A DNA stretch of 28,164 nt. It comes from UBA8904 sp035448625 (GTDB taxonomy: Bacteria; Desulfobacterota; Syntrophia; Syntrophales; Smithellaceae). How positions within the stretch are numbered: position 1 is the first letter of the stretch; every line of letters starts with the position of its first letter. The translations under genes were made by a program, and so were the position numbers. Under the pieces are notes generated by a model, which made no database searches, had not been told where the DNA came from, and worked only from the letters and a program-made list of their open reading frames with translations. The stretch covers positions 1 through 28,164 of the forward strand of contig DAOTJI010000032.1 in the NCBI GenBank assembly GCA_035448625.1, given 5' to 3'. Of this stretch, positions 14,871-22,078 are shown one piece after another.

Positions 14871-15629
14871 CTATGGAGCCGGCCGGCTGTCGCGTTTTTT
14901 GCTGATGGCTTTGCACAGCCACCAGACCGGACCGGACAGGGCATACCCGACGGTGATGACGAAAATCATCACTTCCGGTGCGTAAATAATCACCAGCAAT
15001 ATGCCGACCACGACCAGAAACGTCATGAACGGCATGCGGGCAAAAAGCTTCATGTCTTTTCCGCTGTAGTATTTGATGTTGCTGACCATCAGAAAAGACA
15101 GAATGATGACGCAGGCCACCACGAACGGGTTATGGATAATGCCTTCTATGCCCATAACATCATGGACAAACATGACCGTGGTGGCAATGACGGCAGCCGC
15201 CGCCGGAATGGGCAGGCCGTTAAAATACTTGCTGTCGATCAAACCGATCTGAATGTTGTACCTGGCCAGTCGAAGCGCCCCGCAGGTGACAAACAGAAAG
15301 CCGGCCATCCAGCCCAGTTTTCCGTAGGAGGACATCGCCCAGATGAAGGCCAGCAGCGACGGCGCGACACCGAACGCGATCAGATCCGACAGCGAATCGT
15401 ATTCGGCGCCGAATTTGCTCGTGGTGTTGGTGATTCGAGCGATCCGGCCGTCCATTCCGTCAAAGACCAGGGAAATCAGAATGGCAATCGCGGCCACGAA
15501 AAACTTTTCCTGAATCGACGCGATGATCGAATAAAATCCCATAAACAAACTGGCGGTTGTGATGAGGTTCGGCAGGACATAAATGCCCTTTTTGAGGCGC
15601 GCACTGCGGGTTTGGTGTTCTGAATTCAT
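14871..15629 (-). CDS. pssA: CDP-diacylglycerol--serine O-phosphatidyltransferase
   Basis: The 252-residue integral inner-membrane enzyme makes phosphatidylserine from CDP-diacylglycerol and serine. The CDP-alcohol phosphotransferase motif D-x2-D-G-x2-A-R-x8-G-x3-D-x3-D is complete, with D57, D60, G61, A64, R65, G74, D78 and D82. Several hydrophobic helices follow. Its ATG overlaps the stop of psd, whose product decarboxylates phosphatidylserine, so consecutive steps toward phosphatidylethanolamine are co-translated. Confidence 0.95.
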   Translation of the reverse strand: MNSEHQTRSARLKKGIYVLPNLITTASLFMGFYSIIASIQEKFFVAAIAILISLVFDGMDGRIARITNTTSKFGAEYDSLSDLIAFGVAPSLLAFIWAMSSYGKLGWMAGFLFVTCGALRLARYNIQIGLIDSKYFNGLPIPAAAAVIATTVMFVHDVMGIEGIIHNPFVVACVIILSFLMVSNIKYYSGKDMKLFARMPFMTFLVVVGILLVIIYAPEVMIFVITVGYALSGPVWWLCKAISKKRDSRPAP

Positions 15630-16267
15630 GGAAGGTATCCTAAGGGTGTTTGCCCCGCCCGGACTTTGTCGTTGAGGAGCACGACCACGCGGGAACCGGC
15701 AGGCAGAAAGACTTCTACACGGGAACCGAAGCGGATCATTCCGAACCGTTCTCCTTTGGCCAATGTATCCCCTGCACGGGCCCAGCAGACGATTCTTCTG
15801 GCAATGAGCCCGGCAATCTGAACCGTCCAGACCGCGTGGCCGTCTTTCGTGCGGATCAAAACGTCGTTGCGTTCATTTTCCGACGACGCCTTGTCCAGAT
15901 CGGCTGAAACAAACTTCCCCGGGCGATAGGATATTTTTTCGATCGTTCCCCCGACGGGAGCGCGGTTGACGTGAACATTGAACACATTCATAAAAATGCT
16001 GATTTTTTTGAACCGGCCGTTCATTCCTTCCCGGGCATCGACCTCTTCAATTCTGATGACTTTGCCGTCGGCCGGACTGATGACCAGTTTTTCCGCGTCC
16101 TGAAAATGCCTCTCCGGATTTCGGAAAAAAGCGATGATAAATATCGTCAAAGCGGCAAGCAGTATCGTCAGCCAGAGCACGCCGAAAAAAGCGGCAAATA
16201 GGGTAAAGACAAGGGAGAGGATAATGAAAGGAAAACCTTCGGCTACGATAATGCTTTTATGTTTCAT
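15626..16267 (-). CDS. psd: phosphatidylserine decarboxylase proenzyme (short form)
   Basis: The 213-residue membrane-associated, pyruvoyl-dependent enzyme converts phosphatidylserine to phosphatidylethanolamine. Two hydrophobic N-terminal segments (about 6-48) precede RNPERHF and the core ISPADGKV. NVHVNRAPVGG carries the conserved His region. The self-cleavage site is G181-S182 in RFGSRVEVFLP; cleavage there would give a small alpha chain with an N-terminal pyruvoyl group. This length and motif match the short class found in many bacteria and archaea. The ribosome site is weak. It is the first gene of the long minus-strand unit, directly behind a good promoter. Confidence 0.95.
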   Translation of the reverse strand: MKHKSIIVAEGFPFIILSLVFTLFAAFFGVLWLTILLAALTIFIIAFFRNPERHFQDAEKLVISPADGKVIRIEEVDAREGMNGRFKKISIFMNVFNVHVNRAPVGGTIEKISYRPGKFVSADLDKASSENERNDVLIRTKDGHAVWTVQIAGLIARRIVCWARAGDTLAKGERFGMIRFGSRVEVFLPAGSRVVVLLNDKVRAGQTPLGYLP

Positions 16268-16300
16268 ACCGTATTTTTTCTTTCCTCGATTGAGTTTTTG

Positions 16301-16329
16301 TTGATATATGAATTGAGGGGCCTTGTCAA
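16301..16329 (-). promoter_or_regulatory. sigma-70-like promoter for the psd-pssA-... unit
   Basis: On the minus strand TTGACA (16329-16324), a 17-base spacer and TATCAA (16306-16301) lie about 35 bases before the psd ATG. It is divergent from the glutaredoxin promoter about 35 bases away. Confidence 0.7.
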
Positions 16330-16362
16330 TAAATCTTTGTCCGCCGAAGACGGAGGATCATC

Positions 16363-16392
16363 TTGACAGAACCCTCCGAAAACATATATAAA
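16363..16392 (+). promoter_or_regulatory. sigma-70-like promoter for the glutaredoxin-FTR pair
   Basis: TTGACA at 16363-16368 is followed by the AT-rich block CATATATAAA. ATATAA at 17 bases or TATAAA at 18 bases (16387-16392) can serve as -10. The ATG at 16418 follows after a strong AGGAGG. Confidence 0.7.
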
Positions 16393-16417
16393 TCCAAAAA
16401 CTCGCAGGAGGTTTACC

Positions 16418-16672
16418 ATGCCCGGGAAAGTGAAAATCTACACGCTCAGCACTTGCAGTCACTGCAAGGCGGCCAAGAAGTTTTTGAACGATCATCAAAT
16501 TGCTTTCGAGGCCACCGATGTCGACCTGCTCAAGGGAGCCGACCGGGAGGCCATCCTCGATGAAGTCATCCAGTACAATCCGCAGCGATCCTTTCCGACC
16601 ATCCTCATCGGCAACCAGGTGATCGTCGGATTCAAGGAAGCTGCCATTCGGGAGGCTCTGGGAATCGAATGA
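16418..16672 (+). CDS. glutaredoxin-like thiol-disulfide protein (CSHC)
   Basis: An 84-residue thioredoxin-fold protein. The redox motif is C13-S-H-C16 after the first strand (KVKIYTLSTC), the cis-proline loop is SFPTI, and VIVGF closes the fold. AGGAGG lies seven bases before the ATG. The TGA overlaps the ATG of a ferredoxin:thioredoxin reductase catalytic-subunit homologue, so the natural reading is that this small protein is the electron acceptor of that reductase, taking the place of thioredoxin. It belongs to the glutaredoxin/NrdH-like group; no glutathione-dependent partner is visible nearby. Its downstream targets are unknown. Confidence 0.9.
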   Translation: MPGKVKIYTLSTCSHCKAAKKFLNDHQIAFEATDVDLLKGADREAILDEVIQYNPQRSFPTILIGNQVIVGFKEAAIREALGIE

Positions 16673-17001
16673 AACCGGCGGAATTGTATGATCTCCTGAA
16701 AAAAGCTCAGGAACCCAAAGGGTATTATTTCAATAAAGACAAGGAATGGGTGCTTTCCATTCTTTCAGACCTGCTGGTCAACAAAGAACGCTACGGCTAT
16801 TCGTCCTGCCCCTGCCGTCTGGCATCGGGCGACCGCGAAAAGGACCGAGACATTCTTTGTCCCTGCGTTTACCGGGCCCAGGACGTGAAAGAATACGGAA
16901 GCTGCTACTGCAATCTTTACGTTTCCGAGGACTGGAACAACGGCAGCATCCCTCATGTGTACGTCCCGGAAAGGCGGCCGCCGGAAAAAATATTTTTTTA
17001 A
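16669..17001 (+). CDS. ferredoxin:thioredoxin reductase catalytic (beta) chain homologue
   Basis: A 110-residue protein carrying the FTR-beta cysteine pattern in three pairs: C47-P-C49, C64-P-C66 and C79-Y-C81. In plant FTR this pattern provides the [4Fe-4S] cluster and the adjacent redox disulfide, which lets one-electron ferredoxin reduce a disulfide. The spacings here (14 and 12 residues between pairs) differ from the 16 and 8 of the plant protein, as I recall for many bacterial homologues. No variable alpha subunit is encoded next to it. It overlaps the glutaredoxin gene by ATGA, which points to a ferredoxin-driven thiol-reduction pair. Confidence 0.88.
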   Translation: MKPAELYDLLKKAQEPKGYYFNKDKEWVLSILSDLLVNKERYGYSSCPCRLASGDREKDRDILCPCVYRAQDVKEYGSCYCNLYVSEDWNNGSIPHVYVPERRPPEKIFF

Positions 17002-17013
17002 TTCACCCCGGGA

Positions 17014-17042
17014 TTGACAAACAGCCGGCGCGGCCCTATTTT
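17014..17042 (+). promoter_or_regulatory. sigma-70-like promoter for the sigma-region-4 protein
   Basis: TTGACA at 17014-17019, a 17-base spacer and TATTTT at 17037-17042, about 37 bases upstream of the ATG at 17079. It begins 12 bases after the FTR stop codon, so the next gene has its own transcription start. Confidence 0.6.
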
Positions 17043-17078
17043 AAGGCCGATTTATTTCAGGCGGGGGGACCATCCTTT

Positions 17079-17363
17079 ATGATCAATCAGTATATCTGCA
17101 AAAAGAAAGGCACTTACATCGCGGAGGTCTGCACCGACACGACCTGTGAATGGCGGCTGAAGAATGAGGCTTTCTTGAACTGTACCTGGGTCGCCTGCAA
17201 CTACGGTCCTTTCACCCTCGAGGAAGTGGGCGATATGATGGGCGTCACCCGGGAGCGCATCCGCCAGATCGAAGCCAAGGCGCTCAAAAAACTCCAGCAC
17301 AAGAAACGCCGGGACCAGCTCAAGGACTTTGCCGCCCCCGGCAACGACTGGGACAATCTGTAA
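17079..17363 (+). CDS. small sigma-70 region 4 (helix-turn-helix) protein with cysteine-rich N-terminus
   Basis: A 94-residue protein. Residues 45-72 (FTLEEVGDMMGVTRERIRQIE, then AKALKKL) are an almost textbook sigma-70 region 4.2, the helix-turn-helix that reads the -35 element. No region 2 or 3 is present, so this cannot be a complete sigma factor. The first 40 residues contain five cysteines (C7, C18, C23, C35, C40), which could bind zinc or an iron-sulfur cluster. ATG 17079 is preceded by GGGGGG at about 10 bases. An open frame continuing upstream overlaps FTR in another frame and is not coding. It may be a small transcription regulator; its target is unknown. Confidence 0.8.
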   Translation: MINQYICKKKGTYIAEVCTDTTCEWRLKNEAFLNCTWVACNYGPFTLEEVGDMMGVTRERIRQIEAKALKKLQHKKRRDQLKDFAAPGNDWDNL

Positions 17364-17438
17364 AATCCATTCAGGGAAAACCGAAAGGAGCAGGTCCGAC
17401 GGACGGCTCAAGCCGGCAAGCCTTTTTGCCGCGGCGGA

Positions 17439-18212
17439 CTAACTTTGTTTTTTCTTGCGCAGCTTCTTCAGGAAAAGCTCTTCATTCATGTGAATCTTCC
17501 GTTCGTCGCGGGCAAACAGCATGCCGCCGATGGACAGCTCCATGTCGAGCGCGGCGATCCTGTCCATCCGGGGCACGACGGCGCAAATGTTCTTCAGCTC
17601 TTCAATCGCCTTGGCCGACCGCATGGCGAGGGTCTGTGCCGTTTTCTCGGCTTCCTGCATGAATTTTTCAGGAGGGGCCACTTTGTTGACCAGTCCGATT
17701 CTCTCCGCTTCCCGGGCGCCGATGGGCTCTCCCAGCATCGCGATTTCTTTGGCCTTGTTCACTCCGACGATCTGGCTGAGCGGGTAAAAGAGAGGGCTTA
17801 ACCCGAACTTCAGCTCCGGATGGCAGAAAATGGCGCTCTCCGAGGCGATGATCAGGTCGCAGACGGTCACGATGTTGAACCCTCCGCCCAGTGCGATTCC
17901 GCCCACCGCGGCAATCACGGGCTTCGGGAACGTATAAATTTTTTTCAGATACCGCTTCATGGACTCGAAGTAGTCGTCGATCTCCACGTTGGACAGAAGC
18001 GACATTTCCTTGATGTCCATACCGGCGGAAAAAACGTATTCTCCACCGGTGATCACCAGCGACCGGATTTCCGGATCGTTCTCCACGTCCAGAAGCGCGT
18101 CGTTGAACTCCAGTCTCATTTCCTTGGACAGGGCGTTCATCTCGTGGGCACGGTTGAAGCGAATGATCGCATAGCCCTTTTTCTTTTCGACGATGATGTT
18201 TTTATAAGTCAT
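17439..18212 (-). CDS. crotonase-superfamily protein (enoyl-CoA hydratase/isomerase)
   Basis: A 257-residue acyl-CoA enzyme of the crotonase fold. Oxyanion-hole segments are visible as FSAGMDIKEM and GGIALGGGFNIVTVCD. Of the two catalytic glutamates of crotonase, the second is kept (HPEL, equivalent to Glu164) but the first is Asn (GGGFN where hydratases have GGGCE). A single acidic residue is more typical of enoyl-CoA or dienoyl-CoA isomerases and other superfamily reactions than of a standard hydratase. ATG 18212 overlaps the ihfB stop (ATGA); an in-frame ATG at 18233 lies inside ihfB and is less likely. The C-terminus is lysine-rich. The substrate cannot be named. Confidence 0.88.
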   Translation of the reverse strand: MTYKNIIVEKKKGYAIIRFNRAHEMNALSKEMRLEFNDALLDVENDPEIRSLVITGGEYVFSAGMDIKEMSLLSNVEIDDYFESMKRYLKKIYTFPKPVIAAVGGIALGGGFNIVTVCDLIIASESAIFCHPELKFGLSPLFYPLSQIVGVNKAKEIAMLGEPIGAREAERIGLVNKVAPPEKFMQEAEKTAQTLAMRSAKAIEELKNICAVVPRMDRIAALDMELSIGGMLFARDERKIHMNEELFLKKLRKKKQS

Positions 18213-18493
18213 CCCGGATTTTTCACCTTCCAACGGAGATCTTTTCCCGTTTTAAAAAAAGGGACCTTTCTGTCCTTCAACGCTACGCGGGCGCCCGACT
18301 TCGGATTGCGGGCCACCCTGGATTTTCTCTCACGAATCGTAAACGTGCCGAAGCCCCGGATTTCGATCCGGTCGCTTTGTTTCAGCGCTGTGACCATGGC
18401 ATCCAGAATCGCCTGCACGGCCAGGGCGATATCCTTGTGCGAGTAAGTCTTGCACCTCAGCCGCACTTTTTTAATGAGTTCATTCTTGGTCAT
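18209..18493 (-). CDS. ihfB: HU/IHF-family DNA-binding protein, IHF beta-like
   Basis: A 94-residue nucleoid protein that bends DNA as a dimer. It begins MTKNELIKKV and has the beta-arm region GFGTFTIRERKSRVARNPKSG with the intercalating proline in RNPKSG. VPFFKTGKDLR closes the family signature. The position downstream of cmk-rpsA-sppA mirrors the cmk-rpsA-ihfB order of other proteobacteria, which supports the beta-subunit assignment over HU. It is translationally coupled to the crotonase-family gene. Confidence 0.9.
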   Translation of the reverse strand: MTKNELIKKVRLRCKTYSHKDIALAVQAILDAMVTALKQSDRIEIRGFGTFTIRERKSRVARNPKSGARVALKDRKVPFFKTGKDLRWKVKNPG

Positions 18494-18514
18494 GGCGGCG
18501 CGGAGAGCCTCCGG

Positions 18515-19408
18515 TCACGGAATGTACAGATAACCGGCCCCACCCCAGGTTTCAGCTTTTTGCCGGACGGATCGCGCGAACCGGCCGGCCGCGCTCTCCA
18601 CAAGGTAATCCAGGATGGAAGGGTGCTTTTCCGGAGGATACACCAGGTCGTAGCGGCCATGGCTTCCGGCAAGAGTGCCGGCCAGTTTTGCCGCGGCGGC
18701 CAGGTCGCCCAGCTGATCCACCAGTCCGTATTCTTTGGCTTTACGCCCCGAAAAAACGCGGCCGTCTCCAATCGCAATCACCTGCTGGCGGGGCAGCTTC
18801 CGATCCCGGACAATCACGTCGATAAACTGATTGTAAATATCGTCGATGAGTTCCTGAATAATCACTTTTTCTTCGGGCGTCATTTCCCGCATGGGGGACC
18901 CGATATCTTTGTACGGACCGCTTTTGACCACGGAGGTCTTCACGCCGATCTTTTTCATGAGTTCCTCCAGATTGGCAAACTGCATGACGGCGGATATGCT
19001 GCCCGTGATGGTTCCCGGATTGGCCACGATTTTATCGGCGGCGCAGGCGATCATCAGACCGCCCGACGCGGCGATGGACCCCATGGAGGCCACCACTTTC
19101 TTCTTTTTTTTGAGCGCCGTGATGGCCTCGTAAATTTCCTGCGAGGCGGCAACGCCCCCGCCGGGGGAATCGATGCGCACGACCACCGCGACAATCGAAC
19201 GGTCGTTCCCAAACTCTTCCAGATTTTCGGCGATTTCCAGAGAATCCGTGATGACGCCTTCCACGGGCACCACGCCGATCTTGTCGTTCATCGAGAAGCC
19301 CTTTACGCTGCTTCCGGACTGAACCCCCGCCCGGTACGACAGGAAGTACACGACGGCTCCCAGCGCGATCAGCAAAACGAGCCCCAGAACGACGGGATGT
19401 TTTCTCAT
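18515..19408 (-). CDS. sppA: signal peptide peptidase SppA, short (36-kDa) type
   Basis: A 297-residue inner-membrane serine protease with a Ser/Lys dyad that degrades leftover signal peptides. One N-terminal membrane helix (residues about 5-24) anchors it. RIDSPGGGV shapes the oxyanion region. The nucleophile is S115 in AASGG and the general base is K167 in SGPYKDIGSP. TGSIS and VFSGRKAKEYGLVD are further family landmarks. It lies four bases downstream of rpsA on the minus strand and is followed by ihfB after about 20 bases. Confidence 0.95.
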   Translation of the reverse strand: MRKHPVVLGLVLLIALGAVVYFLSYRAGVQSGSSVKGFSMNDKIGVVPVEGVITDSLEIAENLEEFGNDRSIVAVVVRIDSPGGGVAASQEIYEAITALKKKKKVVASMGSIAASGGLMIACAADKIVANPGTITGSISAVMQFANLEELMKKIGVKTSVVKSGPYKDIGSPMREMTPEEKVIIQELIDDIYNQFIDVIVRDRKLPRQQVIAIGDGRVFSGRKAKEYGLVDQLGDLAAAAKLAGTLAGSHGRYDLVYPPEKHPSILDYLVESAAGRFARSVRQKAETWGGAGYLYIP

Positions 19409-19412
19409 GCCT

Positions 19413-21182
19413 TTATTCCTTCGACTGGCCGCCGATCTTTACATCGGCCAGCGCCTGGGCCAGCGTCGATCCGACATTTTCACGGTTGTTCAGATACGGA
19501 TTGGACGAAGGCGTCGGAGCCGGCGCTTCCATGTCCTTGATGCTCAGCCGGATTTTCTTGGTCTTGGTGTCGATGCTCTTGACCACCGCGGACACCCGGT
19601 CGCCGATGTTGTACAATTCCGCCGACGATTTCACCCGTTTCTGGCTGATTTCGGAAATATGAACGAGTCCCTCGATGCCGTCCTCGATTTCCAGAAAAAT
19701 TCCAAAGTCGGTAAAGTTGGTGATTTTGCCCGTTACCACGCTGCCGGGTGCGTATTTCTTGGGAAGCTCCTCCCAGGGGTTTTTCTCAATCTGCTTGATG
19801 CCCAGAGAGAATTTTTCGTTGTCCACGTCGATATTCAGGACAACCGCCTCCACCTCCTGTCCCTTCTTGAAATACTCGGAGGGATGGGTGACCCGATGCT
19901 TCCAGGAAATATCCGATACGTGAACCAGGCCGTCGATGCCGTCCTCGATGCCGACAAACACGCCGAAATTCGTAATATTGCGAACCAGGCCCTTCACCAT
20001 CGTTCCGACCGGGTATTTTTCTTTCAGCTTCTCCCAGGGATTGGCCGTCGTCTGCTTCAGGCTGAGGGACACCCTCTTCGCCTCCGGGTTGACTTCCAGC
20101 ACCACCACGTTCACGACGTCGCCGATATTCATGACCTTGGACGGATGCTTGATTTCCCTCGTCCAGTACATTTCCGAAATGTGAACCAGGCCTTCCACAC
20201 CCGGCTCCAGCTCGATAAACACGCCGTAGTCCGTCAGGTTGACCACTTTGCCCTGCACCAGGGCGCCCACCGGGTACTTTTCGGAAATATTTTCCCACGG
20301 GTTCTCATGGAGCTGCTTGAGCCCCAGGGAAACTCTCTCCTTGTCGCGGTCGAAGGAAAGAACCTTCACTGTGATTTTCTGGCCCTTCTGAAAAAGGTCC
20401 GCGGGTTTGGCGATTCTTCCCCAGGAAATATCCGTCACATGGAGCAATCCGTCGATGCCGCCCAGGTCGATAAAAATTCCGTAGTCTGTGATATTTTTGA
20501 TGACGCCTTCGACAATGCCGCCCTCGGCAAGGTTGTCCAGCGTAACTTTCTTTTCCTGTTCGCGTTCGGCGGCCACGATCGCCCTTCGGGAAAGAACGAC
20601 GTTGTTGCGCTTGCGGTCATACTTCAGAATGTTGAACTCCAGCGTCTGGCCGACAAACTGGTCCAGGTCCTTGACCGGACGAATGTCGATTTGCGAACCG
20701 GGCAGAAAAGCGATGATGCCGATATCGACGGAAAGGCCGCCCTTGACCTTCTGCACGACAGTCCCTTTGATTTTCTGATTGTTTTCGCTGACCGATTTGA
20801 TTTCATCCCAGACTTTCAGCTTGGCCGCTTTCTCCCGGGACAGGACCAGATTGCCTTCGGAGTCCCTCTTGTCGATAAACACTTCTATATCGTCGCCGAC
20901 GGAAACCGTCACGTTTCCCTGGGCGTCTTTGAGTTCCTTGATGGGGATAAAACCTTCCGTCTTCCAACCGACATCCACCATCACCGTGTCCGCGGTGATC
21001 TGCACAACCTTGCCGCAGGCGATGTCGCCGTATTGCAACTGATTCAGGCTCTGCTCATAGAGTTCCTTAAAGCCCATGTCCTCTTCCCTGGACTGCGGGG
21101 ACGGGTTCATTGCGCCGGAAGCGGGAGAGTCCGTCTTAACCTCCTTTTCGTTTGTTGAGTTTGTGTTGTCATTGTTAACCAT
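19413..21182 (-). CDS. rpsA: 30S ribosomal protein S1
   Basis: The 589-residue protein has six S1 (OB-fold) RNA-binding repeats. It anchors mRNA on the 30S subunit and unfolds structured leaders. Repeats 3-6 are very alike, each with a GxVxxxTDYGxF- or NFGxF-type strand, a GLVHxS segment and a KRVSLSLKQ-type end followed by NPWE. The first two repeats (DTVMVDVGWKTEGFIPI and GGLSVDIGIIAFLPGSQ) are the diverged ribosome-binding pair. The first 25 residues are polar and poorly conserved. The start at 21182 has only a weak ribosome site (AGG 5 bases upstream); a later ATG before GFKELYEQ is an alternative. Confidence 0.97.
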   Translation of the reverse strand: MVNNDNTNSTNEKEVKTDSPASGAMNPSPQSREEDMGFKELYEQSLNQLQYGDIACGKVVQITADTVMVDVGWKTEGFIPIKELKDAQGNVTVSVGDDIEVFIDKRDSEGNLVLSREKAAKLKVWDEIKSVSENNQKIKGTVVQKVKGGLSVDIGIIAFLPGSQIDIRPVKDLDQFVGQTLEFNILKYDRKRNNVVLSRRAIVAAEREQEKKVTLDNLAEGGIVEGVIKNITDYGIFIDLGGIDGLLHVTDISWGRIAKPADLFQKGQKITVKVLSFDRDKERVSLGLKQLHENPWENISEKYPVGALVQGKVVNLTDYGVFIELEPGVEGLVHISEMYWTREIKHPSKVMNIGDVVNVVVLEVNPEAKRVSLSLKQTTANPWEKLKEKYPVGTMVKGLVRNITNFGVFVGIEDGIDGLVHVSDISWKHRVTHPSEYFKKGQEVEAVVLNIDVDNEKFSLGIKQIEKNPWEELPKKYAPGSVVTGKITNFTDFGIFLEIEDGIEGLVHISEISQKRVKSSAELYNIGDRVSAVVKSIDTKTKKIRLSIKDMEAPAPTPSSNPYLNNRENVGSTLAQALADVKIGGQSKE

Positions 21183-21284
21183 TAACCTGATACCCCCTAA
21201 TTTTTTTAAGACTTTTTCAATTTGCGTTGCCTAACATACCGAAAATTAAATATCAAGATAAATCCGGCGTCGAAGCGCGAACGC

Positions 21285-21968
21285 TTATCGGTTATCTGAA
21301 GCGGAGGCGCGGGACAGATGCTCGAGAATTTTTTCGACGACTTGTGGAATCGTCAAAGACGTTGAGTCAATGATGACGGCGTCGGGTGCCGCGGCTAACG
21401 GCGCGATTTTTCTGTTGGTATCCTGTGCATCTCTGGCCCGCATGTCCCGGGACACGGCGGAGTGCTCCGCCTCACCGGTCTTGGAGGCCAGTTCGCCGCA
21501 TCGTCTACGAATCCGTTCTTCCAGATCGGCATCCAGATAAAATTTGAAATCCGCATTCGGGAAAACCACCGATCCCATGTCCCTTCCTTCGGCCACAATG
21601 CCGCCGCCGGCGCCCGCTTCCCTCTGGAGAGAAAGCAGTTTTTCACGGACTACGGCAAACGCGGAAATGGTCGAGGCGGCAAGGCCGACTTCCTCTGTGC
21701 GGATTTTTTCTCCCACGTCCTCGCCGTCCACTAAGACCGTCATATTGCCGTTCACCTTTTGCAGGGCGACCTCCGTGGTCGAACACAATTCGGCAAGCTC
21801 GCCGGGATGATTCACGTCCATGTTCTTTTTGAGCGCCTTGAAGGCCAGCGCTCGGTAGAGCGCTCCCGTATCCAGATACAGATACTGCAGCCGGTCGGCC
21901 AGCGCCTTGCTCACGGTGCTTTTTCCCGCGCCCGCGGGGCCGTCAATCGTAATCACTTTCTTCGTCAT
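21285..21968 (-). CDS. cmk: (d)CMP kinase
   Basis: The 227-residue kinase phosphorylates CMP and dCMP with ATP. The P-loop is GPAGAGKS at residues 10-17. LYLDTGALYRALA binds the nucleotide, and VAEGRDMGSVVFPNADFKFYLDAD is the family's second signature. ATG 21968 is favoured by GGGGAG eight bases upstream; the open frame extends further but its upstream residues are atypical. It is followed by rpsA, the conserved cmk-rpsA pair, with about 100 AT-rich bases between that may hold a further promoter I could not place confidently. Confidence 0.96.
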   Translation of the reverse strand: MTKKVITIDGPAGAGKSTVSKALADRLQYLYLDTGALYRALAFKALKKNMDVNHPGELAELCSTTEVALQKVNGNMTVLVDGEDVGEKIRTEEVGLAASTISAFAVVREKLLSLQREAGAGGGIVAEGRDMGSVVFPNADFKFYLDADLEERIRRRCGELASKTGEAEHSAVSRDMRARDAQDTNRKIAPLAAAPDAVIIDSTSLTIPQVVEKILEHLSRASASDNR

Positions 21969-22078
21969 TGCATGGTCTCCCCTTTTCTCCGGCCGCTCCC
22001 GTCCCCGTAAGGAAAGCTTGCCTAATCGGAACAAAGCGGGTAGGATCTCTCCTCATAAAAATGATTGTCTGATGGCCT

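Noticed and set aside
17405..17438. Short inverted repeats downstream of the crotonase-family gene
   Set aside because: The stems are six bases or less and no T-run follows on the minus strand, so termination here is not supported.
19407..21158. 583-codon open frame on the plus strand, antisense to rpsA
   Set aside because: Its internal repetition simply mirrors the S1 repeats of rpsA on the other strand.
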